Assembly: GCF_025137375.1 (NCBI RefSeq)
Contig: NZ_CP073720.1
Span: forward strand, 6,720,501-6,784,500
Length of the DNA: 64,000 nt
Direction of reading: 5' to 3'
DNA from: Dactylosporangium fulvum
GTDB lineage: Bacteria > Actinomycetota > Actinomycetes > Mycobacteriales > Micromonosporaceae
A program made the translations under genes and the position numbers. The first letter of the stretch is position 1; every line of letters starts with the position of its first letter. Under the pieces are notes generated by a model that saw only the letters and a list, made by a program, of their open reading frames with translations, was not told the origin of the DNA and did not search any database. This document shows positions 57,406-64,000 of the stretch, one piece after another.

Positions 57406-57588
57406 AACACGCCCGGAGAGAGCCTGTTGCGCAATTCGGATCCCCCGCGCGTCAACCCCGCCGATCTTGGAGTTGTGGTCCTTGACAAATCCGGACAAAT
57501 TCGGAGGTTCATGGCGCCACAACTCCAAGATCGGCGCATAGTTGTGGCCGCCGACGCTGTCCCAGCGAATTACGCAACACGCCCGGAG
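57406..57588. repeat. Nested inverted-repeat element with flanking direct repeats (MITE-like)
   Basis: Inner 20-bp perfect inverted repeat: CGCCGATCTTGGAGTTGTGG (57459-57478) and its complement (57517-57536), 38-nt loop. Outer 13-bp inverted repeat with one mismatch: GTTGCGCAATTCG (57426-57438) / CGAATTACGCAAC (57566-57578). A 13-bp perfect direct repeat AACACGCCCGGAG flanks it (57406-57418 and 57576-57588). There is no ORF inside with a ribosome site. It could be a miniature transposable element or a structured RNA. Confidence 0.7.
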
Positions 57589-57657
57589 GGCAGGGCAAAA
57601 GGGGCCGGCAGCATGCGGTGTGACCAGGATCCCGAAGTGTGCCCGGCGACACCGGGT

Positions 57658-57674
57658 ATACCCCCAGGGGGTTA
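57658..57674. promoter_or_regulatory. CsoR-like box next to the DUF2231 stop
   Basis: ATACCCCCAGGGGGTTA, near-perfect dyad. It stands at the 3' end of the DUF2231 gene and 390 bp from the MFS start, with no obvious promoter role. Confidence 0.5.
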
Positions 57675-57675
57675 C

Positions 57676-58158
57676 CTACCGTAGGCGGACGCGCCAGGTC
57701 TCAGCGTGGGACGCCGTGGCCGCGCCGCCCCACACGGCGCGGGCGCCCGATTCGCCGACCCGGTACACCTGGACCAGGTTCGCAGCCGCGATGAGCAGCG
57801 CCAGGACCGTCACGAGGACGCCCATCCACGGCCGCCGCCCGGTGTTTCGCGGCACGACCCACACCAGCAGGGCCGCCACGGCCAGCAACGGCACCGCGAA
57901 GAAGATCAGCGTGTCCCCCAGTTCGGCGTGCACACCCGGGTCGCCGACCCGGGCCTCGAGGCCTTCACCGGTGCTCGTGGCGACGGGGATCGCGGCTGTT
58001 GCCAGTGCCGTGACCACGACGACCAGGACTCCGAAACGGGCACGCAGCCGGGGACGGACCGTGATGGCCACGACCCCGAGCACGGCCAAGGGCAGCAGGA
58101 CGACGACAGCGTGCACGACGAGCGGGTGCAGCGGCAAACCGTTGACGGTGGCCGGCAT
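57676..58158 (-). CDS. DUF2231 membrane protein
   Basis: 160 residues from ATG 58158 (AAGGAG upstream). Four membrane helices: GLPLHPLVVHAVVVLLPLAV (with the conserved His-Pro/His of the family), FGVLVVVVTALATAAIPVAT, GDTLIFFAVPLLAVAALLVW, WMGVLVTVLALLIAAANLVQ. Often next to heme or redox genes; function unknown. Divergent from the two-component operon, sharing the direct-repeat site at 58205. Confidence 0.85.
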   Translation of the reverse strand: MPATVNGLPLHPLVVHAVVVLLPLAVLGVVAITVRPRLRARFGVLVVVVTALATAAIPVATSTGEGLEARVGDPGVHAELGDTLIFFAVPLLAVAALLVWVVPRNTGRRPWMGVLVTVLALLIAAANLVQVYRVGESGARAVWGGAATASHAETWRVRLR

Positions 58159-58204
58159 TCGGCGACTCCTTCGATCCGATCCAACGCCGGCCACCATGCC
58201 CCGT

Positions 58205-58224
58205 GGTTCTTAGAGGTTCCTTAG
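58205..58224. promoter_or_regulatory. OmpR-type direct repeat
   Basis: GGTTCTTAG and GGTTCCTTAG, start-to-start 10 bp, in the 90-bp gap between DUF2231 and the response regulator. Direct repeats with one-turn spacing are the usual sites of OmpR/PhoB regulators; autoregulation by the adjacent RR is inferred. Confidence 0.6.
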
Positions 58225-58248
58225 CGAGGCCGTGCCAGTCTTGCCCCC

Positions 58249-58932
58249 ATGAACGCACGGGCTGAGGCCGGCGAGGGCGCGCGGCTGCTGCTCGTCGAGG
58301 ACGACCCGCAGCTGGCCGGGCTGCTCGACGAACTGCTGACCGACGAGGGCTACCGGGTCGAGGTGGCCCGCGACGGGCAGGCCGGTCTGCACCTGGGGCT
58401 GTGCCGGCGGTACGACGTGATCGTGATCGACCGCATGCTGCCTGCCGTCGAAGGACTCGATCTGCTGCGCCGGCTGCGCGGCCGGGGCGTCGTCACGCCG
58501 GTGCTGGTGCTGACGGCCCGTGCCGCGGTCGCAGATCGGGTCGACGGTCTCGACGCCGGGGCCGAGGACTATCTCACCAAGCCGTTCGACGTGACCGAAC
58601 TGCTGGCCCGGTTGCGCGCGCTGCGCCGGCGCCACGCCGAGCACGCGGACCGGGTGCCGGTCGGAGCCGGTTCACTCGACCCGGGCACGCGTGTGGTCCA
58701 CCCGCCAGGCGGCGCGCCGGTCGCCCTGTCGGACCGCGAGTGCGCGCTGCTGCACACGCTGGCCGTCCGCCCCAGGCAGGTCTTCAGCCGGGACGACCTG
58801 CTCGCGCTGGTCTTCGACACCGCGGAGAGCCCCGGCGTGGTCGACACCTACGTGCACTACCTGCGTCGCAAACTCGGCCAGCAGGTGGTACGGACCGTGC
58901 GCGGGCTGGGCTACCAGATCGGATCCGCATGA
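58249..58932 (+). CDS. OmpR-family response regulator
   Basis: 227 residues. Receiver domain: LLLVEDDPQLAGLLDELL (acidic pair), phospho-acceptor Asp in DVIVIDRMLPAVEGLDLL, Thr/Lys switch LVLTARAAV and DYLTKPFDVTELLARL. C-terminal winged helix: ALSDRECALLHTLAVRPRQV, VVDTYVHYLRRKLG, VRTVRGLGYQI. Stop overlaps the kinase start by 4 nt. Confidence 0.95.
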   Translation: MNARAEAGEGARLLLVEDDPQLAGLLDELLTDEGYRVEVARDGQAGLHLGLCRRYDVIVIDRMLPAVEGLDLLRRLRGRGVVTPVLVLTARAAVADRVDGLDAGAEDYLTKPFDVTELLARLRALRRRHAEHADRVPVGAGSLDPGTRVVHPPGGAPVALSDRECALLHTLAVRPRQVFSRDDLLALVFDTAESPGVVDTYVHYLRRKLGQQVVRTVRGLGYQIGSA

Positions 58933-60134
58933 CCGGCTCGTCCGACACGCGGCTGTTGCGCCGCGCGACCGTCGTCATCGCCCTGCAGGTCAGCGCCGCC
59001 GTCGCCGCCACCGTGATGCTCGTGAGCGTGCTGGCGTTCTCGCTCACCATTCGTGCCGAGCACCGCGACGAGGAGCGGACGGTCCGGGCGGTGACGCTCG
59101 CCGCCGGCGCGGACCTCGCCGGCACCGACGCGGTGCTCCTGCTCCGCCGCGACGCGGGCGGGACGGTGCGGACCGGGCCGGGCGTCCCGCCCGAGACCCG
59201 CCTGCTGGACCTGGACCGGCTCCACCCGGGCCGGGGCAACGCCGACGTGGGATCGCGCCACTACGAGGCCTACGTCGTCGACCGGCCCGACGGCACACGC
59301 ACCGTCGGCCTGCTCGATGTCACCGCGCGGGAGGAGGCCGGCGAGCGGCTGGTCGGTTCCCTCGCCCTGGCGGGCCTGGGTGGCATCGCCGCCGCGGCGG
59401 TCGCGGGAGCGGTGCTCGGCCGCCGGGCGGTCCGGCCGCTGGCCCAGGCGCTTGCCCTGCAGCGGCGGTTCGTCGCCGATGCCAGCCACGAGCTGCGCAC
59501 CCCGCTCGCGGTGCTGCACACCCGTGCCCAGCTCGTTCAGCGGCGGGCGGCCAGGGCCGTCCCCGCGGCGTCGCCCCTGCTGGCCGAGATCGACCGGCTG
59601 ACCGCCGACAGCCGGGCCCTCGGCGAGGTGGTCGAGGACCTGCTGCTGTCGGCGGAGCTGGAGCACCGGCCGGCCCACGGCGCCCCGGTCGACACCGGCG
59701 AACTGGTGCATGACCTCGTGGAGTCCCTCCGGCCCTACGCCGCCGAACGCAACGTCACGCTCACCGTGCGGATGGACGAGGTCGCGCCGGTGGTGCACGG
59801 CGTGCGGTCCGCGCTTCGGCGGGCTCTCGCGGCGCTGCTCGACAACGCGGTCGCCCACGTCGGTGACGGCGGCCGGGTGGAGGTGCACGCCCACGCCGCC
59901 GACGGGCGGATCCTGCTCGGTGTCCACGACAACGGCGACGGCGTCGACCCGGCGACGATCGGCAGGCTCATGCGGCGCTTTGCCCGCGGTACCGACGACA
60001 CCGGTCGTCCTGACCGCCGCTTCGGGCTCGGCCTGGCCCTCGTGCAGGAGGTCGTGGAGGCGCACGGCGGGAAGCTGCGCGTGGCCGGGGAGCCCGGCAA
60101 GGGCGCTCGATTCACCCTCGACCTGCCTCGATGA
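58929..60134 (+). CDS. Sensor histidine kinase
   Basis: 401 residues. Two membrane helices (TVVIALQVSAAVAATVMLVS and GSLALAGLGGIAAAAVAGAV) enclose a ~100-residue outside domain of unknown fold. Then H-box RRFVADASHELRTPLAVLHT, N-box ALRRALAALLDNAVAHVG, G1 DNGDGVDP, F/G2 RRFARGTDD to FGLGLALVQEVVEAHGG. All kinase motifs are intact. Signal unknown. It ends 12 nt from the convergent TDT gene. Confidence 0.95.
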   Translation: MTGSSDTRLLRRATVVIALQVSAAVAATVMLVSVLAFSLTIRAEHRDEERTVRAVTLAAGADLAGTDAVLLLRRDAGGTVRTGPGVPPETRLLDLDRLHPGRGNADVGSRHYEAYVVDRPDGTRTVGLLDVTAREEAGERLVGSLALAGLGGIAAAAVAGAVLGRRAVRPLAQALALQRRFVADASHELRTPLAVLHTRAQLVQRRAARAVPAASPLLAEIDRLTADSRALGEVVEDLLLSAELEHRPAHGAPVDTGELVHDLVESLRPYAAERNVTLTVRMDEVAPVVHGVRSALRRALAALLDNAVAHVGDGGRVEVHAHAADGRILLGVHDNGDGVDPATIGRLMRRFARGTDDTGRPDRRFGLGLALVQEVVEAHGGKLRVAGEPGKGARFTLDLPR

Positions 60135-60146
60135 CCTCGCAGGAGT

Positions 60147-61265
60147 TCACACCCGCCGGAACAGCTGCCCCCGCCAGGCGCCGTGCACGGTGCGGGTGGC
60201 GGCCGTGGCCCAGGCCGCGACGAGGAACAGGTACAGCACCACGGCCAGCCCGCCGAGGGCGTCGACGTGGCCGCGCGCGGCCAGGCCGGTCGTACCGGTG
60301 ACGAGAGTGCCGACCGGGAAGACGAAGCTCCACCAGGCCAGCGTGAACGGCAGGCCGCCGTCGGTGGCACGGAACGTCCGCCAGGTGATGGCCGCGGCCA
60401 GGACGAGCCACAGCATCGCGAACCCGAACGCGGGCACGCCGTAGAACAGGGCGAAGACCTGCGCACCGGTGCTGTACGGCGCGGGAAGCACGGCAGCGGC
60501 GGCGACACCGAGCAGGTGGGCCGCGGTGATCGACTGGCCGAGCGGGCCGAGCACGATCCACAGCGTGGGGACCGTCCCGGCCGGGCCGACGCGATGCCGG
60601 ACGAGCCGGGCCCACAACTGGGTCACGATGATCAGCGTGGCGAAGAGGCTGATGCCGAACAACGCGTAGCCGGCGAACACCATGCCCAGGCGCAGCTGCC
60701 CGGCCGGCAGGTGGGGCACCAGCAGGGCGCCGTTGGCGGCCGACACCATCGGCGGCACGACGGGCATCAGCCACCCGCCGAACGCGGCGTCCGCGTCGAT
60801 CTCGTGCCGCGTCATCATGAGGTACGGGATCGCGACCGCGGTGACCAGACCGCCGACGGTACCGGCGGCCCAGAGCACTCCGTCGACGACAACGGCGGTG
60901 TGCAGGCCGAGCCAGTCCCGGCCCAGCAGCAGCGCTCCCCCGCCGACGGTCATCGCCGCCATCGGCGGCGCACCCCAGAACTGGGCCATCACCGGATCGG
61001 CGGCGTGCCCGAGCGCGGTCGCCCGGTGCCGGCGCAGGTGCACCGCCCATGCCGCGCTCAGCACGAGCAGCAGCACGGCCGCGAGTGCCCACACGAGGGT
61101 AGCGGCGAGCCGCAGGCCGGGCAGCCGCAGCGGCAGTGTCGCGGCGGCGTTGGCGACGATGCCGGTACCCATGACCGAGGCGAACCAGTTCGGTCCCAGG
61201 TTGGCGAACACGTCCGGCCGTCCGGGCATACGGGCGGTGGGCGGGACGTCGAGCAGGGCGGTCAC
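60147..61265 (-). CDS. TDT/SLAC1-type transporter
   Basis: 372 residues from GTG 61265. Ten-helix tellurite-resistance/dicarboxylate transporter fold: LGPNWFASVMGTGIVANAAA, MMTRHEIDADAAFGGWLMPV, VVPPMVSAANGALLVPHL, WIVLGPLGQSITAAHLLG, PFTLAWWSFVFPVGTLVTGT. Family members export sulfite, malate or anions. Transcribed divergently from a LysR regulator, as is common for sulfite-exporter-like members. DosR-regulon Rv1735c belongs to the same fold, but no DosR-like box is seen here. Confidence 0.85.
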   Translation of the reverse strand: MTALLDVPPTARMPGRPDVFANLGPNWFASVMGTGIVANAAATLPLRLPGLRLAATLVWALAAVLLLVLSAAWAVHLRRHRATALGHAADPVMAQFWGAPPMAAMTVGGGALLLGRDWLGLHTAVVVDGVLWAAGTVGGLVTAVAIPYLMMTRHEIDADAAFGGWLMPVVPPMVSAANGALLVPHLPAGQLRLGMVFAGYALFGISLFATLIIVTQLWARLVRHRVGPAGTVPTLWIVLGPLGQSITAAHLLGVAAAAVLPAPYSTGAQVFALFYGVPAFGFAMLWLVLAAAITWRTFRATDGGLPFTLAWWSFVFPVGTLVTGTTGLAARGHVDALGGLAVVLYLFLVAAWATAATRTVHGAWRGQLFRRV

Positions 61266-61335
61266 GTCCCCACTGTCCGGCGACCACGGCCGCGCCGGTA
61301 GGCGGTGATCGCCGTTGACCTCATAAGCTGGCGTT

Positions 61336-62247
61336 ATGCCCTTGCCGCCGCTGGTGACCGACCTGACCAGCTTCGACCTGCTGTTGTCGGTCGCCCGGCT
61401 CGGCAGCGTCGGCCGCGCCGCCGAAGCGCACCGCATCTCCCAGCCGGCCGCCAGCGCCCGGCTACGGCAGCTGGAGCGGCAGGTCGGCGTCCCGCTGTTG
61501 CACCGCACGCCGCACGGGTCCACGCTCACCGAAGCCGGCGCGTTGGTCGCGGACTGGGCCAGGACCGCTGTCGACGCCGCCGCGGCGCTGGCCGTCGGCG
61601 CCGCCGCGCTGCGGACCACGGCGGACAGCAGGCTGGTGGTGGCGGCCAGCCAGACCGTCGCCGAGTACCTGCTGCCCGGCTGGCTGGTGGCGTTACGCCG
61701 GACGTACCCGGATCTCAGCGTGGCGCTGCAGGCGGGCAACTCCACGCAGGTGGCCGCACGTGTCCTCGCCGGCGACGCGGGGCTCGGCTTCGTCGAAGGT
61801 CCGGACACACCTGCCGGCCTGCATGCCGAGACCGTCGCCGAGGACCAGCTCGTCGCCCTTGTCGCCCTGGGTCATCCGTGGACCCGCCGCCGGCGTGGCA
61901 TCACTCCGGCCGAGCTCGCCGCCACGCCGCTGGTGTCCCGGGAGGCCGAGTCCGGCACCCGCCGAGCCCTTGAGGCCGCCCTGCGCGAACACGGCTGCGA
62001 CTCGATCGCCGCGCCGATGCTGGAACTGTCCTCCACCACAGCCATCAAGCACGCGGTCGCCGCCGGCAGCGGCCCGGCGGTGCTGAGCTCGCTCGCCGTC
62101 ACGACGGAACTCGCCACCGCCACCCTCGCCGCCGTGCCCGTCGCCGGACTTCCGCTGCGGCGCAGCCTGCGGGTCGTGTGGCCGAACGGCCGGCAGCTCA
62201 CCGGCCCGGCCCGCGACCTGTACACCATCGCCCGCCGTGCCGGATGA
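61336..62247 (+). CDS. LysR-family transcriptional regulator
   Basis: 303 residues. Winged helix at the N-terminus (FDLLLSVARLGSVGRAAEAH, RISQPAASARLRQLERQVGV, LLHRTPHGSTLTEAG), then a periplasmic-binding-protein-like effector domain (SRLVVAASQTVAEYLLPGWL, LGFVEGPDTPAGLHAETVAE). Likely controls the divergent TDT gene 70 bp away. Effector unknown. Confidence 0.92.
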   Translation: MPLPPLVTDLTSFDLLLSVARLGSVGRAAEAHRISQPAASARLRQLERQVGVPLLHRTPHGSTLTEAGALVADWARTAVDAAAALAVGAAALRTTADSRLVVAASQTVAEYLLPGWLVALRRTYPDLSVALQAGNSTQVAARVLAGDAGLGFVEGPDTPAGLHAETVAEDQLVALVALGHPWTRRRRGITPAELAATPLVSREAESGTRRALEAALREHGCDSIAAPMLELSSTTAIKHAVAAGSGPAVLSSLAVTTELATATLAAVPVAGLPLRRSLRVVWPNGRQLTGPARDLYTIARRAG

Positions 62248-62275
62248 GGTCACCTCTTGCGGCGGCGGGCGCCCG

Positions 62276-62488
62276 TCATCGATCGGACGGCGCCGTGGCC
62301 TGCGACGTGCACCTGGGACAGCCGTGGGGGCCGCCGGTCGACTGCGTGCCGACCCAGCCGTGCCTGCGGAACAAGCTCCACGCGAGATCCCAGTTGTGCA
62401 GGTTGGCGCCGAGATTGTCCACGGTCATGCCGCAGCCGTCACACACAAGACTGAAGTCGACACCGTCGGCTGCGTACAACGCCGTCAC
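62276..62488 (-). CDS. Small two-CxxC protein
   Basis: 70 residues from GTG 62488, with GGGAGG 8 nt upstream. Two Cys pairs, LVCDGCGMTVDN and HGCPRCTSQATA, with a Trp-rich middle (NWDLAWSLFRRHGWVGT). Probably a zinc-binding domain of the actinobacterial small zinc-ribbon type. Function unknown. Confidence 0.6.
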   Translation of the reverse strand: MTALYAADGVDFSLVCDGCGMTVDNLGANLHNWDLAWSLFRRHGWVGTQSTGGPHGCPRCTSQATAPSDR

Positions 62489-62732
62489 GTACAAAGCCTC
62501 CCTGGCAGATCCGCTCGACCGGGCCGCCGCCCATCCTGGCCGCCGGTCATGGAGACGATCAGGCGAATTTATGACGATCCAACGACATTCAGCGGCCGGG
62601 CCGGACAGCCCGCCCGCGGTCGCCTCACCTGCGCGGTGTGCCGTTCATCGGGCGCCGGCGCCCACGCGTTTCGTCATGGGATTGCCATTGAAGTGCGAAC
62701 CTTCCGCCACAGTCGGGCGAGACGCTGCAGCA

Positions 62733-63104
62733 ATGTATGCGGAACAGGCCGGACTTGGGCGTACCGAACGACCGGCGCAGGGCGTGGGGCCGGACCCAAC
62801 CGTGCCGACCGTGGAGGTGCTCGTCACCGAGCGGCTGGACGTGGCGGCGTTGCGCCACTGCCAGGCGATGCTCGCGCAGGCGCTGGACCTGCGTCCCGAG
62901 CACCTCGTCGTCGATCTGGCCGCCTGCACCGGCATCGACGCGACGGGAATCGGCATGCTGCTCGACGCGCACCGGGCGCAGTTGCGGCAGGGACGCCGGC
63001 TGACGCTGCGCACCGTGCCGCCCCAGGTCTGGCGCATGTTCGTCCTCGCCCGTGTCGACCACGTGTTCACGATCGAGGCCCCGGACGACCGCACTCCCGG
63101 GTGA
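62733..63104 (+). CDS. STAS-domain protein (anti-sigma-factor antagonist type)
   Basis: 123 residues from ATG 62733; the frame is open further upstream without a good ribosome site, so the start is uncertain. STAS fold: TVEVLVTERLDVAALRHCQA, HLVVDLAACTGIDATGIGML, RLTLRTVPPQVWRMFVLARV. At the position of the phosphorylated Ser (usual DSSG) it has IDATG, so Thr would have to take the role. No anti-sigma factor is adjacent. The 245-nt gap before it holds nothing I can identify. Confidence 0.78.
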   Translation: MYAEQAGLGRTERPAQGVGPDPTVPTVEVLVTERLDVAALRHCQAMLAQALDLRPEHLVVDLAACTGIDATGIGMLLDAHRAQLRQGRRLTLRTVPPQVWRMFVLARVDHVFTIEAPDDRTPG

Positions 63105-63203
63105 CCGGTCACGGCGCTGCGTGCGGCCGACGCGCGACCGGCCCGTCCGTCGCGCGGCGGCGACCGGGGCCGGCGGCGTAGATGCCCGGTGCCGGCGCGG
63201 CGG

Positions 63204-63893
63204 TCACGATCGCTCACCCCCGGTGCAGCAGCCGTCGTCGCAGCCGTCGTCGACACCCGGCGCGCAGCAGGTCTCACCGCGCCATGCCGCACGTCCCTCC
63301 GTCACCGCGACGGCGGCGATGACCAGGGCCGCGAGCGGATCGGCCCACCACCAGCCGAACAGTGCGTTGGCCGCCAGCCCGACGAGCAGGACCGCCGACA
63401 GCCAGGTGCACAGCAGGGTCTGCCTGGAGTCGGCCACGGCGGAGGCCGAGCCGAGTTCGCGGCCGGCGCGGCGTTGAGCGGCGGACAGGACCGGCATCAC
63501 GGCGAGGGAGACCGCCGCCAGGATGAGCCCGAGGGTGGAGTGTTCGGCCCGGTCGGCGCCGAACAGTGCCCGGACCGACTCGACGGTGACGTAGGCGGCG
63601 AGGGCGTAGAACGACACCGCGATGATCCGCAGCGCGGTGCGTTCGCGCCGTTGGTGGTCGGGGCCGGAGAACTGCCACGCGACCGCGGCCGCGGAGGCGA
63701 CCTCGATGACCGAGTCGAGGCCGAAGCCGATCAGCGCCGTCGACGAGGCGTGGGCGCCGGCGGTGATCGCGACAACGGCTTCGACGATGTTGTAGGTGAT
63801 GGTCGCGGCGACGAACCACCGGACCTGCCGGACGAGCGCGGCCCGGCGGGTCGGTGACGGTCCTGCCGATGCGCGCGGTAGCGGGTATCCCAT
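63204..63893 (-). CDS. CDF-family cation efflux protein with Cys-rich tail
   Basis: 229 residues from ATG 63893, which overlaps the upstream regulator stop by one base (TGATG). Six-helix membrane domain: FVAATITYNIVEAVVAITAG, STALIGFGLDSVIEVASAAA (FGxDSxxE metal site), AVADSRQTLLCTWLSAVLL, WWWADPLAALVIAAVAV (second Asp site). No C-terminal CDF domain; instead the tail ends with ETCCAPGVDDGCDDGCC, a likely metal-binding segment. Coupling to an ArsR/CmtR-like sensor suggests export of a soft metal such as Cd, Pb or Zn. Confidence 0.85.
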   Translation of the reverse strand: MGYPLPRASAGPSPTRRAALVRQVRWFVAATITYNIVEAVVAITAGAHASSTALIGFGLDSVIEVASAAAVAWQFSGPDHQRRERTALRIIAVSFYALAAYVTVESVRALFGADRAEHSTLGLILAAVSLAVMPVLSAAQRRAGRELGSASAVADSRQTLLCTWLSAVLLVGLAANALFGWWWADPLAALVIAAVAVTEGRAAWRGETCCAPGVDDGCDDGCCTGGERS

Positions 63894-64000
63894 CAGCAGC
63901 ATCCGTCGGCCTCGGCGGCCGGGCACGCGGCCGGGTCGACCGCGAGGACCAGGCCGAGCAGGTCACCCAGGGCGTGTGCGAGCCGTGGGTCGGCGAGTTC
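63893..64000 (-). CDS. ArsR/CmtR-like metal-sensor, C-terminal end only
   Basis: The last 35 residues are visible, running off the window edge: ELADPRLAHALGDLLGLVLA, then VDPAACPAAEADGCC. The helix HALGDLLGLVL plus Cys-rich end is typical of CmtR-type ArsR regulators with C-terminal metal ligands. It is translationally linked to the CDF transporter. Confidence 0.65.
   Translation of the reverse strand, partial: ELADPRLAHALGDLLGLVLAVDPAACPAAEADGCC

Noticed and set aside
1-64000. CRISPR arrays, tRNA or rRNA genes, intact transposases, prophage or a polyketide/peptide biosynthetic cluster
   Set aside because: I looked for regular spaced repeats, tRNA-like cloverleaf ends, rRNA signatures, DDE or serine-integrase motifs and KS/A-domain motifs and saw none.

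Overview
The window is high-GC actinomycete DNA: strong G/C bias at third codon positions, GTG starts, GGAGG-type ribosome sites, and actinobacterial families such as SHOCT-tail membrane proteins, DUF6153, tandem universal stress proteins, IdeR-type iron boxes and ydaO riboswitches in front of cell-wall hydrolases. Gene content and a nested intergenic palindrome suggest a filamentous actinomycete, plausibly Micromonosporaceae. The family assignment is inference; no rRNA or tRNA gene was found to test it.

Layout. 1-1.9 kb: siderophore-binding lipoprotein (cut by the window edge) under an iron box, a gene remnant, and lipB. 1.9-4.7 kb: two secreted wall enzymes (C39 peptidase and lytic-transglycosylase-like), each behind its own c-di-AMP (ydaO-type) riboswitch. 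4.9-8.4 kb: copper block (DUF305 lipoprotein, DUF6153, CopB-type ATPase) around a 27-bp CsoR-like palindrome. 8.4-11 kb: secreted GH18 chitinase. 11-50.4 kb: a large dormancy/hypoxia island. 43.5-49 kb, inside it: a hydantoinase/oxoprolinase fusion with a divergent APC permease. 50.5-57.3 kb: SDR and IclR regulator, zinc-ribbon protein, SHOCT protein, an APC permease divergent from an ArsR-ArsC fusion, and an MFS exporter under CsoR-like boxes. 57.4-57.6 kb: nested inverted-repeat element. 57.7-64 kb: DUF2231 protein with a two-component system, TDT-type transporter with LysR regulator, STAS protein, and a CDF transporter behind an ArsR/CmtR-like regulator.

The island is the main result. It carries six tandem-domain universal stress proteins plus one remnant, three CBS proteins (two with BON domains), three Acg-like flavin nitroreductase homologues, a Ddn-like DUF385 protein, a P-type cation ATPase, a hibernation-factor-like protein, a Rip3-like site-2 protease, a PNPOx-like protein, a DoxX protein, phosphoketolase, AdhE, a GNAT/acyl-CoA-synthetase-like acetyltransferase, a cNMP-binding protein, a KdpD-like sensor, a MoeA, and a broken narK start. 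This closely matches the mycobacterial DosR regulon and the OsdR/Nar1 neighbourhood of Streptomyces. By eye I find a recurring 14-bp dyad, GGGNC-N4-GNCCC, with the geometry of the DosR core (GGGACTWWAGTCCC). It lies upstream of about fourteen of the island's transcription units, several times in pairs, while no DosR/DosS pair lies in the window. The island therefore looks like a satellite regulon of a response regulator encoded elsewhere, coupling redox loss to fermentation (Xfp, AdhE), ribosome hibernation, ion pumping and stress-protein production.

Several genes are rearranged: narK is frameshifted and fused onto moeA, polX has lost its middle, KdpD has lost recognisable kinase motifs, and two gene tails (USP, glyoxalase) survive as scraps. 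Short-site coordinates were read by hand and may be off by one or two bases.
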